Source: Hymenolepis diminuta (taxonomy: Eukaryota > Platyhelminthes > Cestoda > Cyclophyllidea > Hymenolepididae). Taken from it: 64,000 nucleotides of DNA. Of this stretch, positions 1 through 17,224 are shown piece by piece. The notes under the pieces are model-generated. The model worked only from the letters and a program-made list of their open reading frames with translations, was not told the origin of the DNA and searched no databases. The stretch is from NCBI GenBank assembly GCA_900708905.1, contig CAADRB010000036.1, forward strand, positions 499,824-563,823, given 5' to 3'. Each line of letters begins with the position of its first letter. The first letter of the stretch is position 1. The position numbers and the translations under genes were made by a program.

Positions 1-5299
<5,299 letters not shown>

Positions 5300-5655
5300 A
5301 AATTCACAGAGACGATGAAACCAAGTTTCCCGGTAGCATTAAGAATGAAGTAAACAACCACTTAAATCGTGTTTTTTAAAAATAAACCACACATCACATA
5401 AGTTTTATAGATTTTTTCCCGATTTTCAGCATTATTCCATATATAATTGTAATATAAACATTAAGTAGTATTTAGTAATGCATAATTAAAGAGTATATAT
5501 TTTATTTCAGAAAATTTTTTATATTACTCTTTCTTTATCTTATAAAAGCATTTGCATATCTAGCATTTTTGTTCATCTTTATCAATTTGTCAACGTCCAC
5601 ATGGACCCTGTCCGTCTATTTGTTATTTCTTTATTGGCCGTCTCTTTATTCCAAG
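5300..5655. promoter_or_regulatory. Shared head-to-head promoter region, KATNA1 / SSR3
   Basis: The start codons of KATNA1 (minus, 5299) and SSR3 (plus, 5656) are 356 bp apart and point away from each other, so this segment must hold both promoters and 5' UTRs. It is AT-rich with long T and A runs. I see no distinct TATA-plus-initiator arrangement that would set a start site. Function is inferred from position only. Confidence 0.55.
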
Positions 5656-6457
5656 ATGAAGCGGTTAGCGTCAACGAATACAAAGTTCACCAAAGAGGAA
5701 GAGATGCTTTTAGAGCAGTACGGGCGTACTTCATCTAATAAGTCCATGAAAATTATATACGGAAATGCTCTCATGATTGCAGCAGCGCCAATCTGTAAGT
5801 TTTAATAAAATTGTTTATTATTTTTTATTGAATTTTAGGGCTTTATTGGCGTATTCATGAGATGGATTTTGCTCCATACGCTATCCTTTTTGCGATTTTC
5901 ACTGGTCTTGCTACATATCTTATTTCTATCGCTTATAACAACTCAAGAGGACCATTGATGGAGAGGTGTGTAGCTATCTTTCCTGGCTTATCATTAATTT
6001 ATTCTTTTAATCGTCTATTATTATTCCTTATTTTTTAGAATTGCTATCATTCGCGCTGATGCTATTAATCAAGAGATTACCAAGCAGGTTGGAAATGACA
6101 AGAAAATTTCCAAGAAGGACAAAGACGATATGTAATTTATATTTATGTGTGAAGTTAATGCATTCCGTTATTAGGGTCCGTCAAAAGACAAGGGATGTTG
6201 CTGACTACGAATCCACAATGTTCTCAATCTTCTATATCAACGCTATCTTTATTGTTATTTTGATGATTACCTCAACTATTCTTCATCAGCTCTCAAATCC
6301 AATGTAAGTTAGCTTTAATCTCAATATTAAACTAAAATGTTCCGGTTTTTAACGTTATTATTTTCATTATAGTAATTACGGTTTTTCAATGTTGATCGCC
6401 TCAGGTTCTACTGCCCTTTTATCATCATCTGCAAAACCCAAGCAACATCGGGCTTAA
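5656..6457 (+). CDS. SSR3: Translocon-associated protein subunit gamma (TRAP-gamma)
   Basis: ER membrane subunit of the TRAP complex, which sits beside Sec61 and assists insertion of nascent chains. Five exons, 5656-5794, 5839-5965, 6039-6131, 6175-6303 and 6373-6457, join in phase to 190 residues (human about 185). Family landmarks appear in order: EEEMLLEQYGR near the N terminus, a first membrane segment with GNALMIAAAPIWLYWRIHEMD, a second with LATYLISIAYN, a charged loop (KKISKKDKDD), then the conserved VADYESTMFSIFYINAIF before a third membrane segment, and a C-terminal hydrophobic stretch ending SSSAKPKQHRA. Introns are 43-73 bp. The ATG at 5656 was chosen because it gives the family-length N terminus; a longer upstream open frame reads as leader. 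Convergent with IQCG, 196 bp between stops. Confidence 0.92.
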
Positions 6458-6653
6458 ATCCCTCTCCACGGAACGATCATTGCTTAGCTTTCTTTAACTT
6501 AAAGTAATTTGTCCTGTTAGTAGTCACTGCGGGTATTTAAATATATTTGGCTATGTTTTGCTACGTGTACGTTTTGTAATTGTGATCAGTGGTGCTTATT
6601 TAAGGAACTAATGTAAATATTTGTAAATACTTAATATAGTGAGTAATTATAAA

Positions 6654-9600
6654 TTATTTCGTTTTCCGCTTCTTAGCTTCCTTGGTTTTCTTCCTTTTTG
6701 GTTTCTTGATAGTTTTGTCTGCAAATGTCATTGCTCTCCACCAAGTTTGTATCTGACACGTGAACCAAGTTGTGTTTTAGTTTTGAGGTCACATTAGATG
6801 TTTTCAAGTTTTATCTGCTGTACTTACCGTTATCGCTGTTTCATCTAGCTCTTTTTCACGTCTTCCTTCTAGTTCCTTCTGCTTAATCTTATTTTGGTAG
6901 TCTCTTACAATGATTTCCATTTTCCTGTGCTAGAAAACCAATCGTTTTGAATAAACAGGAGTTTACTTCGTCTGTTAGTGTAGTTAGAGCTTTCAGTTGC
7001 TCATTTCTCTTCTTCGTGATGTCCGCAATCTCTTTTTGCAACGCAGCATAATCCCTATAGTGTTTCTCAGTCAAGCTTTCGATTTTCTAAAACATATAAA
7101 TCAATTTAGTTTATTCAGTTTTTTGTAATTTGTCAAGTTTATGCTTGGTTAAATGAGAAGCTCATTATCCCACAATCACTGAAATAAGTCAGGTCACGGT
7201 ATATGATTTTGTGCTTTCTACCGCTAATCGGGATGTCCTCAATGTTAAGCTATCAACCGCAAGGCTTGAGATGGCAAAATTTTCATCCGAGGGACTCTAA
7301 ATTGCCAGCTCCAGTACTCCCAAATTAAGTAGGAGGGAGAGCAACTGAATACGTCTAGTAGGTGCAATGAAGGAAGGTCTTGTGTTTTGAATGTCTGCCT
7401 TTAAAAACAAAGCAGTATAAAGATGTTTTGTATCCCAATTATAAGGCGTTACAAAAAGTTTATTAATTTGAGAGACTACTGCCCATATAATACGTGTCAC
7501 TTCAAGTTGTACGAATGGAAAGTCACCGGGAGTGGTTGTCTACAGATTTGGTTCATGTACAAATTTATACAATCTCTCATATCTAAAAGGGGACCGCCAC
7601 ATAGATTTGCTGCTTTAAAGTAATGATCTCCAGGTGTGTTTCTTAGCCCGCCTTCATCTCTTGAATGCTACATTGTTGTCATTTATTATACATAGGCGAA
7701 GGTCTCGATTCGATAAGCATTTTTACTCTATATAACTCATCAAGCACGTTACTGTTGAGCAAGTGGAAGTGGTCTAAGCTTGAAACCTTGCTAGTCAGTA
7801 TGGAGCCACATATCATTACGTATATCCACATAAGTGAAGAGTAAATCAATGGGGATAAATAAATAAACGTATAAATAAATAATAAATAAACGTATTCACT
7901 TAGTCTTCTGGCTTTTGACCTAGCATACATTGGGTCTAGTCACTTAGGTACTCTGGAATGAAAGTTGTCTATCCCAGATATAACACTGAACATTCCAGCT
8001 AGCAGTAGGAACCATTAACCGTATACCGTGTCAACAGGGATATCTTGATAACCGAAGCTGGAGGCTTTTAACGAGTGTCTTTATGACCATTATTTATGAT
8101 AAAAAAACGTACAACCAAAAAAGTCGCCCGATTGTAAAAAAATAGAATAATCACTGAGATATGAAAACTCTTCATTTAATACAAATGTAAACGTGTATGC
8201 ACGTAGGATCTAAATCTAATATTTTTCAAAGTGAAGCAAATTGATTGGAAATTGCACTCAGCAGATTCAGTTGATAGATAATGATGAATCACACTTTTAT
8301 TCGACTTGAGCCTCTATTTCGCAACTTAGACATAAAATTTATTGCTCAAATACAAGACTTACCGCTTTCAAACTAGCGTTATTATTGATCAGCCAGTAAT
8401 TGACCTTCCTCTGCGTTCTGACTGCGATGGTAGTATCCTCAGATATTTGGTTAATTTCTGCTCTCAACTCATCCTCTTTCTTCTGCTGTTGAACTGACTC
8501 TTCACCAACTGCAATCTCCACATTATTCGACCAAAATTGTGTCTCTTTTGGAACACTGACCTTCAGCTCCTTGGGTAAAGATTTAAGTATATAGTTCATT
8601 GTAACAAAACTTATAAATTCCGCATGGAAAATATAAGTTAAATGATAGCCATCATGATGTCTAAAATGGTTATCGGGGTATATAAATTAAATTGGATCCC
8701 AAAAAGCTGTCTGCGGCTCTTTTTATCAACTAAAAGTAAACCAATGTTCAAATCACCTTGTGTTTCAGGATTTAGCAATCCAGTTAGTAGAAACCTTCAG
8801 TTAAATTCAGACTTTTAGATCACTCAAACGAACAAAGATATGGGAAGATAGTATAATGGTTGAAATGGCAGCTTTACGAAACTGGAAAACCCATTAAAAC
8901 CTGAGGAGAAGGAAAAGAGAAGCGAATAACCGATAAAGATTAATGACAAGTAAAAAAAATATCGCAGATGCGAAGCCTAAAAATAAAAAATAGCATTTGT
9001 GGCATAGTGGTCTACGTGGACGTCTGTCAAGTCAGAAGTCACAAGGTGAATACTTATCAGTGACGTTGATGACCTACAGAACTGATTAATTATAATCAAT
9101 AAAAGGGGTAGCATAATGCGGGTTTTTCACAAGCGCAGGGTCTTCCACAATGGACTTGGGAAGTTATTTTCAGGTTTAAAGAAAATCTAACTTAAAATGA
9201 TAGTGATCAGCATGATCATTAGCGAATCCAGAGGTCACAAGTTTCATGCATATTGGTTTAGGCCCAGTGAGATTAATGGAGTGGTTTTTTCTGACTTGTA
9301 GCAGAACGGCAGAATTTGAGTTTCTCACCAGAGAGGACCTACGACGCCTGCTTTCTACCCATAATGAACGTTAGAAAAGCTTTCCTAATTATTATCGAAA
9401 TGGTTTTATTAATATGAACAGCTCATATTTTTTTTCCTGAAATTATGCCCGAATTCTTTTCAGTCGACTTACAGTAACTTTATCTCTACATTTTTCAATT
9501 TTATAATTAGACTACACAGGGCTCCCATTTCCATTTTGAAATAGAGTCAAGTCGCTGGGGAATTCATGAGGGATTAGACCAAATTTGACTTTTGAATTCA

Positions 9601-11217
9601 GTCACTTTTGTTCTAATAGTATTTGATAGGTACATGAAATTTGATACATTTGACGAAAGTATGAGGTAATGAAAAATAGGCAATAAAATTGATAGCTTAA
9701 AAGGGCTTCATATCAGATGTAGTAAGCTTGTAAAGAAGGAGTTTGTTACGAAATCACTCTTCTAAAGACCACGATTCCTACTTTTTAAACACGACCTGGA
9801 TATGGTATTAGCATTACGGAGCCTCCCTGGTGAGAAATGCGAATTATGTCGCTCTATTTATTGGCGAGATTTAACTGATGTGTGCTTACCGAGCATGTTA
9901 ATCGATGCGATTCTACTCCCTTTAACAGCTTTGTCATCGGACTCAGGCTTTCATATGTCCTCGCCGAATTCAAGACCCTTTTGTAAATCATAAAGTTAAG
10001 AATAACTTCTTGTCACTGAAAAATGAATCCATGAATATGGTGGTCATTATAAGTCGAAGTCTCAGAAGAAATCGGACCCCAAAATGTGAATATAGAAATT
10101 CAAAAAGGGTTATCATCAATTCATTCAAGAATCTCACTTCGATACACTATAATTTTAAAGCCCATCGTCCCTTTGATATGACTCATAAATAGGTGGACTT
10201 ACTATTATAATGAATTAGCTTTTATAAAGAAATAAGGAGAAACAAGATGACGTAGTTGAAGAAAGCTCTCTGAAATGTAGTGCTTATCGCAGAAACCGAA
10301 TAGGGGAAAAGGTGTAATATCGGAATAGAAAACATAAAGCTAACGATCATCGAGGATGCTAACACTAAATAATTGATTGTTTATAACAAACATTGTGATT
10401 ATTTTATGAAACCATGATTGAAAATGATTATAATATTAAAACAATGTATTAGTGTGTCTCAGCGATGTACTACACTAGTAAAAAGTAAAATTTACCTGCA
10501 GTTTTCCTCTCAGCTTTTGGATAAGACCGTTCCGCTTCTGCAATATATTTACACTCTCATTCTGAAATGCAGCTATTCTTATTTTCATTTCATTTATTTT
10601 AGTCTGTAAGTCAAACTGCCTAAATTAATGGTAATAAATTGAATTATACGATAGTATTATGGAAAAATATTTGAAAGAAGGTTCCATGTATAAATTAATA
10701 TGCCTTTTACAAGCATTGATTAGCTTCATTGATTTGAGAGTTGAAATACCAGCGTAATTTTTCAGACTGTCAAAGCATCCTTTTTCTTGAATTTCTTTAG
10801 AGCATTCGTTAAGCAAATTTCTTATTTCTGACCTTGAATATTATTTTACATTATCATTTTCCTACATTACGTTCATTACATTTTTCGTATACATATATTC
10901 TCCAACGTGTTTATCTTTGTTACAACAGTTTTGATAGTTTTTCTTTGTTAGTTGATATTTTGAGTCTACAAATTTAAGTTGTATGAAGGTTTATTGCAAA
11001 TATATTGTAGTTTATACAGATAGTTACCGTTTTTCGTTCCATAGCAATCAAGAATAATTTCAGCCCGTTTAAGTATCTTGGGTACATCTTTGTCTTCAAT
11101 TCCTTCGCTTTGGAACCCATATTTAGAATGCAATATCGACAATAAAATCCCAATTTCTTCAGATGCACACTCCAAAATGCAGCAATATAATAGGGATTCA
11201 ATGTTTTGAGAAGTCAT
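6654..11217 (-). CDS. IQCG: IQ motif protein G / dynein regulatory complex subunit 9
   Basis: Coiled-coil subunit of the axonemal nexin-dynein regulatory complex, expected in cilia, flagella and sperm. Minus-strand exons: 11217-11028 (starts MTSQNIESLL), 10827-10711, 10561-10496 (NESVNILQKRNGLIQKLRGK), 8569-8363 (begins ELKV, ends NNNASLKA), 7086-6967, 6929-6828 and 6752-6654. The order of coiled-coil blocks, the LQELK junction, the late YWL...ASLKA...KHYRDYAALQKEI segment, the IQTWWRA IQ-like motif and the Lys/Arg-rich tail (KKPKRKKTKEAKKRK) follow vertebrate IQCG. The junction 10711 to 10561 is unresolved: either a small exon is missed or the acceptor is nearby. The N terminus is shorter than in vertebrates. 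The IQ motif lacks its distal Arg. The intron 6966-6930 is only 37 bp; two other introns exceed 1.2 kb and carry repeats. Confidence 0.8.
7087..8362. other. IQCG intron with repeat remnants
   Basis: No exon was recognised. A segment near 7735-7805 (CAAGCACGTTACTGTTGAG followed by CTAGTCAGTATG) resembles one at 3600-3655 in the katanin intron. Short open frames here overlap on both strands and show no family motif. Confidence 0.6.
9280..9390 (+). repeat. Dispersed repeat family 3, copy a (in IQCG intron)
   Basis: Contains ACGGCAGAATTTGAGTTTCT then CACCAGAGAGGACC and a TTTCTACCCATAATGAACGTT tail. Related word order is found near 18125-18215 (GACAGAATTCGAGTTTCCCA), 55085-55180 and more weakly 59180-59240. 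Confidence 0.55.
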
Positions 11218-14200
11218 CTTTTATTAATAAATAAAATGAAAATGTGGCATTATAAAAGACGAAACATATTGAAGGGTGGAGAGCAATATTTCAAGTTCTA
11301 TGATGAATATCGAATCTTTCTTTTAAAATGTAAAGAATGATTGACGCAATTCTACTGTTCCATATAATTAACGGATAGATTACACGCATATGCTCTACAA
11401 ATATTTAGTTACCTGTTTATTTAGATCCTTTACTAAACTAATCCTGTATTAAGAATTAAAAAATTTATTTCCTAAATAATAAGACATAAATTGGACAGTT
11501 TATTTTCAATTGGCAAACTTTTTAAATATTATTATTCCATTCTAATTGCATTTCCCAAATCAAATATTAAAGGTGAAATAAATGAACAGATTTATATTAA
11601 ATTTTAAACAATAATAGATAAGTGCAGCATAAATTGAAATAAAATTAAGTAATGTTCAAAAAATGCCAAAGGCCGTCTCCGCGTCTCGGTGTATGTTAAC
11701 AAATGTTTCCACTATTTTTTTATGTTTATTTTATTCCTAAGAAAATTATTTTGTCTACTAACCTAGTTTTGGTCCTTATCTAATATTTCGTCAATAACAT
11801 ATGTTTGTTTCATTTTATGTTCTACCATGCTATTTTAACTTCACTGACTGATCGCTTTACAATTTTGATGCGGAGTATTTATTGAAGACATTTTGGTATT
11901 ATATTTAATTTGTATATCACATTTTCAGGCCATCATTTTACTACTATACGAATGATCCAGTAATTAAGTGTCTTACCTACATGAATTGATCTTGATCACT
12001 TGTTTCCACAATTATAAACTAGGTTGGTTGCCAATCTAGATCTTTTCACTTAACTACTAGATATAACTTAAAGTTCTAATTCATTTAAAATCATTAACGC
12101 GAAAGGAAAATTGGATATTATTGTCAAGGGTAAATTAGTTGCTAATAACCACGTTAGTTTCTAGCATATTTCTAGTTAGTTTACTAATTCTAACGGCCTT
12201 ACCGTAGTAAAAGTGTCTGTTTATTTACGTTTTATGTTGTCGATTCTGCTGGGTTTTCTTCCCTTCCATAAACTGGCTTTTTAAGAGAAATCGCAACTTT
12301 GGATCAATAATTTGATTATTACTTATAGAAATAGCACTTCGTTTAAATAAAATCTGAGCTGGATTTGAATATCACCATTCACATGCTGATTGGCCTTTGT
12401 AGTGACTTAAGTTCAAAAATATTCCTGAAGTGAAGTCAAGAAATTCTTTTAAATTTCTAATATCATTAAATATCCCTTCTCCCTCAAGTAATTTAAATTT
12501 CAAATGGACCAATTTTGATTTGTATCACAAAGTCATTCACGATTATCATAAGTTCGTAAAGCATGGGATAATAAAAATGATAAGATAAGTTGACTTCAAT
12601 AGTAGAATATAGTCGCTCTTTACTTCTTATGCAATGAATTCTGATGAAAAGTTCTATACTAACTTTGTGAGATTTGCATACTCATTTTATGTATTTGAAT
12701 ATATATCTTGATCCTGCATTTTTCATGCGAGATGAACGTCCACTTAAATAATATTGTGTATTTATAAGTTAGTGTTGAGATAGCGTCCAGTAAAATTTAG
12801 CAGCTGTTGCTTGTTGGTCCGATTAAATAACTTTGCACTTCGAGTTACACAGCTTTATAATTCGAGGCCTCATGTTATGAATTGATCTTTTCCGTTAGAT
12901 ACCGTAACCGATTCTTACATTCCCTAAGAAATTGTACTAGTTACAGATACAACCTGACAACACCACATATAAAACGATCAAAGAACCATATCAAAATAGG
13001 ACGCTTGTTTTCGTGCGACAGGTCGATTTACACTTTCCGCCATTTACAACCGTAATGAAAATAAATTTTGCCTAATAAAAGAGAATTAGAAAGAGTAAAC
13101 TGAAAGGGCGAAAATAAAGAATTATTTTTTGGGGAAAATATTAGTTTCTCATATGAAGCACATTCAAGCACATTTTACACCTGTTATTAAAATATCAAAC
13201 GATTGGAAACTATAAAACTATAACGAAATTTTCAGTACCATTTAATACTAGTTTGCCAAGACAATGCTAAAATAAATGGTTGGTTTTTATCGAACGAAAG
13301 ATTTGATTACAAACCGGAATTTTAAAATTCAAGAAGTTTCTTCAATGTACTTGAGACACGTTTATCAATTAATCATAGGATTCGTTTGAAAATTTATATC
13401 CCCTAAGTGTAACAAATGCAGATTTTTCAGTTATATCTTTGATAATTTCAGTGATATTTATGATAGTATAGCAAGTAGTGCTCAATAATAATTAACAATT
13501 CTATTTTTAAATTCTGAATGTAACTTTAAAATCTGGAAAATCAAATTTAAATTGATCAGAATAATTAATTAAACTTAATGATATTAGATTTGAAATTATA
13601 AGCAATGGTCGTGCACAATAGATATATTTTTCAGAAATATCCCAGGAATTTAAAATGGAAGTAATCGGTATGGATTTTCCATTTTTTTTATCTTTTCACC
13701 TAGGCCATTATTTCTGAATAAATATCATCAGGTAATTTTATATTTAGGGGTAGAAACGAGATGTCTAAAAGGCCTAGAATGATTACTTCCTTTATTTAGA
13801 GACATAATATCGATAGGGTTTTACGATGGAGTACACGGTTGAAACAACGGAAGACGAGATTTCAAATCTCATTAAACGTCTACATATCTTCTTTGTAAAT
13901 AAACGAATGCCTTGAGTTTCAGGAGTATTTTATCTCTTGGAGCGGCTTATGAATTTATTATGAAACGTACAACTATTGAATTACAAAATAACGTATGGTG
14001 ATTAATGAATTCGCATTGTTGCTTAACGGAAAATCTTTGGAGAAGCGAGAGATTATAAAATAATTTTAGAACTGAAAAGTAATACCTTTGGCAGATTATA
14101 TAAATAAAATAAATATGTTGCCCACTCATATCGAGTCAGTTTGTAGCTGCTTAAGTACATTCCATTAGGAAGCCAAAAATAAGAAAATAAGAAATGAAAA

Positions 14201-14646
14201 TACTAAAGCTTTTTCTATGTTCTCTTTTAGGGTGTTGATATCATATGAATATGAAGTTGAAATTTTTTTTCCGAATTATGAAGAACATTATTTAAGAAAG
14301 TTATTAATAAAAATTTACTATTTGTCAGTATCCCTTGCGAAGCAGGAGTATTAGCGCAACGATTTTATTTTGAGTATCAAACAATACACAGCGCTATTTA
14401 GACTAAACAATTAAGTACATGATATTAAATTATGTCAATATTTTTTATGGAAATTTTCCTTTGTAACACCATTATAGGAAACAAAAAAGACTTGACCTAT
14501 ATACTATAGAACAAATACTTAAGTACTGATAAGAATGATGAATGAATGATGAAAAAATTAATTTTCAGATATCGAGAAAATTAAGTCAAGAATTTAATGT
14601 ATAGCATTATTTACTAAATTCATTAAATCTGAAAGTCATATCAAAG
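11218..14646. other. Gene-poor AT-rich stretch upstream of the netrin-like gene
   Basis: No conserved gene is visible. Short open frames are low-complexity and AT-driven. If the netrin-like gene begins in this stretch, its first exons (signal peptide and start of the laminin N-terminal domain) should be here, but I could not pick them out with confidence. A small frame near 13826 (MEYTVETTEDEISNLIKRL) has coding-like composition but no recognised family. Confidence 0.5.
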
Positions 14647-14823
14647 GTTTGATTCGGACTCTGAGTGTACGGCTATCTTTACTATTGAGCGGAGTAAGCG
14701 GGTTGTGAGATTTGTCTGGAAACCAACGATCTCTGCAATTGACATCGCTCTGTCCGAAGGACCTTCATGGTTAGCGTATTTGGAAGTGTTCAGTTCAAGA
14801 TCAGTTTCAAAAGCGCCTGAATG
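14647..14823 (+). CDS. Probable exon, laminin N-terminal-like segment (netrin-like gene)
   Basis: A 177-bp stop-free segment bounded by an AAAG acceptor and a GTAATT donor. The peptide contains SDSECTAIF, then AIDIALSEGPSWLAYLEVF, ending KAPEW. The pattern I-x-L-x2-G-x3-(F/W)-x-A-Y-x3-F followed by a Ser/Arg-rich turn and Trp matches the beta-strand region of laminin/netrin N-terminal domains (domain VI) by eye. It lies on the same strand as, and 2.4 kb upstream of, exons that read as a netrin NTR domain. Its phase to the next exon is not resolved, so the assignment to the same gene is inference. Alternative: a chance open frame or an exon of another laminin-type protein. Confidence 0.4.
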
Positions 14824-16724
14824 GTAATTGCAATAAATATTAGTTCTTGTTGTTGTCTACATTTTAATAATCCAGAGTTTTAAAACCCGTTCTGCACTGG
14901 TAAGATAATAGAAGAAAACGAATACCCGAAGTTGACGAAAATTAAAAGATTGGCCGGTGGTACCATTTACATCTTTGACATAAGGTGCAAATTGAAGCCA
15001 TTACATTTTGTCTTCTAGACGTAACATAAACTATACTCTAGCCACTCTGAATATACTGACATTTTTAGATCTAAGAACAGAAACAGAAGCTAGCTAGTAC
15101 AGTAATATAGTGGTATACGATCGAAAAGCAGGCAGTTATGAGGGATTGGAGATGAGAGAAGAGAGTGCAATGGTTCTCTAGTGAGTAAGCGGGAGAGAAG
15201 GTACAGATAAATTTGGTGTTGGAAAATAGTTTATTAAAGAGTATTTATTAGGTTTATAGTTAGTAAGAGGGGAGGATAGCAATCTTGCTAGGGCTCAAAT
15301 ATTCCTTGAAGTTTAACGTACACGGCAACATGGGTCATGGTTACACCATGATCTCAACGCTGCTGTTTGACGGGCATTTTTCGGACATTTCCGGTAAGTT
15401 TTAATAAATTCAGACATCCTAGTAATGGATAATCATGTCCAAATGAGAATTTAATACGAAAATGAATTTTAATTAGCATATAAAACCTCAAACCTTAGTA
15501 ATTTGACCGGCTTCAGCTGCAGAAGGCGTAATGAGTACAATTTCGATTATATCAATTTTGCATCATTATTGATAATAGTTCATCATGATTAAGATTAAAA
15601 TTCCGATAAAACAAATTTCTAATGAACTTCATAGAAGTTTACCCATGCTTTAGATAAGGGGAAAATTGTTCAGTCTCCTACAATAGCGTGGATTCACTTT
15701 TACATATTTTCAAGACCTTGTGGAAGATAAAAATAGAAAGCTATCTGTCTCAGTTTATTCTGAGCAGATTATTTCTCACATACTATTAAAAAATGGCTTA
15801 TGACATTACTTGTTACTAAGCTTTAAAAAGGGGAGTTGAGACCACTTACAGAATACTATCGAATAAAGCTCAAAATCTTTTGTCTCGAAATAAAGTATTT
15901 CCAAAGATGATCCCTAAGTCGCCATTCATCAATATCAGATGTACAAGTGGATCATAACGATGGAAACCAGATCTCATAAGAATTGTGTCAGTGCCGAAAG
16001 GGTCTAATTTTGCGAAATCTTTGAGACAGAATTGGAAACCATTTGCGAAAATTGATTAGGAGAGATATTTCAAAATTAGAGTTCCAGAAACTTTTTCTTT
16101 AATCGTTACTTCAAGTGAAATGCATATTCAATAACAATCAGTGGGCATTTAAAATATCTCACGCAAGTTAATAAAATTTTATTTTCACTAGTGAGAACTA
16201 ATAATGACTATTTATGAGGATGGGTTTCTGTATTATCGACATACAAAGAGTGAATTTGATGCTTATAATCATTAGACGATATAAAAATGCATCAGCTGGG
16301 TCTTTTCAGGAAGTGAACTTGCATCTCTTTTCCTTTCAAGAGTAATAAAGAAGTTCGTCTAAGTTAAAAATTAAATCAATGACTGGTCACACCGTTATAT
16401 TCGCCTAGTTCTCATTGATAAATTTGACGTAACCTCCTTGGAGTAAGTAGTAGTGGAATTATATTAGAAAGGATTTTCTGTTTAAGATTTTAGTGTTTAG
16501 CTATTGGAAGATCCTCAATATAGAAACTTTTGTTCACCAAAACACTCAAAAATCAATGTTTTGGCAAAAATAAACAAATAATTTATCAGTATACTGAATA
16601 TTGAAATCTAGCCTAATTTAGTTTGAAGAATAGGATAAATTATAACGACTACAGGAACTTCGGACTGACAGATATTTTAATCAAATCATGAGAAAGTACA
16701 CTTCAACCTAGTCAGGCGTAGATT

Positions 16725-17224
16725 NNNNNNNNNNNNNNNNNNNNNNNNNNNNNNNNNNNNNNNNNNNNNNNNNNNNNNNNNNNNNNNNNNNNNNNNNNNN
16801 NNNNNNNNNNNNNNNNNNNNNNNNNNNNNNNNNNNNNNNNNNNNNNNNNNNNNNNNNNNNNNNNNNNNNNNNNNNNNNNNNNNNNNNNNNNNNNNNNNNN
16901 NNNNNNNNNNNNNNNNNNNNNNNNNNNNNNNNNNNNNNNNNNNNNNNNNNNNNNNNNNNNNNNNNNNNNNNNNNNNNNNNNNNNNNNNNNNNNNNNNNNN
17001 NNNNNNNNNNNNNNNNNNNNNNNNNNNNNNNNNNNNNNNNNNNNNNNNNNNNNNNNNNNNNNNNNNNNNNNNNNNNNNNNNNNNNNNNNNNNNNNNNNNN
17101 NNNNNNNNNNNNNNNNNNNNNNNNNNNNNNNNNNNNNNNNNNNNNNNNNNNNNNNNNNNNNNNNNNNNNNNNNNNNNNNNNNNNNNNNNNNNNNNNNNNN
17201 NNNNNNNNNNNNNNNNNNNNNNNN
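16725..17224. other. Assembly gap, 500 N
   Basis: Exactly 500 undetermined bases, a conventional placeholder size, so the true length is unknown. It lies immediately 5' of an exon that runs out of the gap (17225-17248), so one or more exons of the netrin-like gene are probably hidden here. Confidence 0.99.

Noticed and set aside
10010..10192. 60-codon plus-strand frame inside an IQCG intron
   Set aside because: No conserved motif, wrong strand for the host gene, and typical of random AT-rich frames.
15523..15600. Frame RRNEYNFDYINF resembling a netrin YNFD block
   Set aside because: Its phase does not fit the candidate donor at 15393, there is no good donor after it, and the match is only a few residues.
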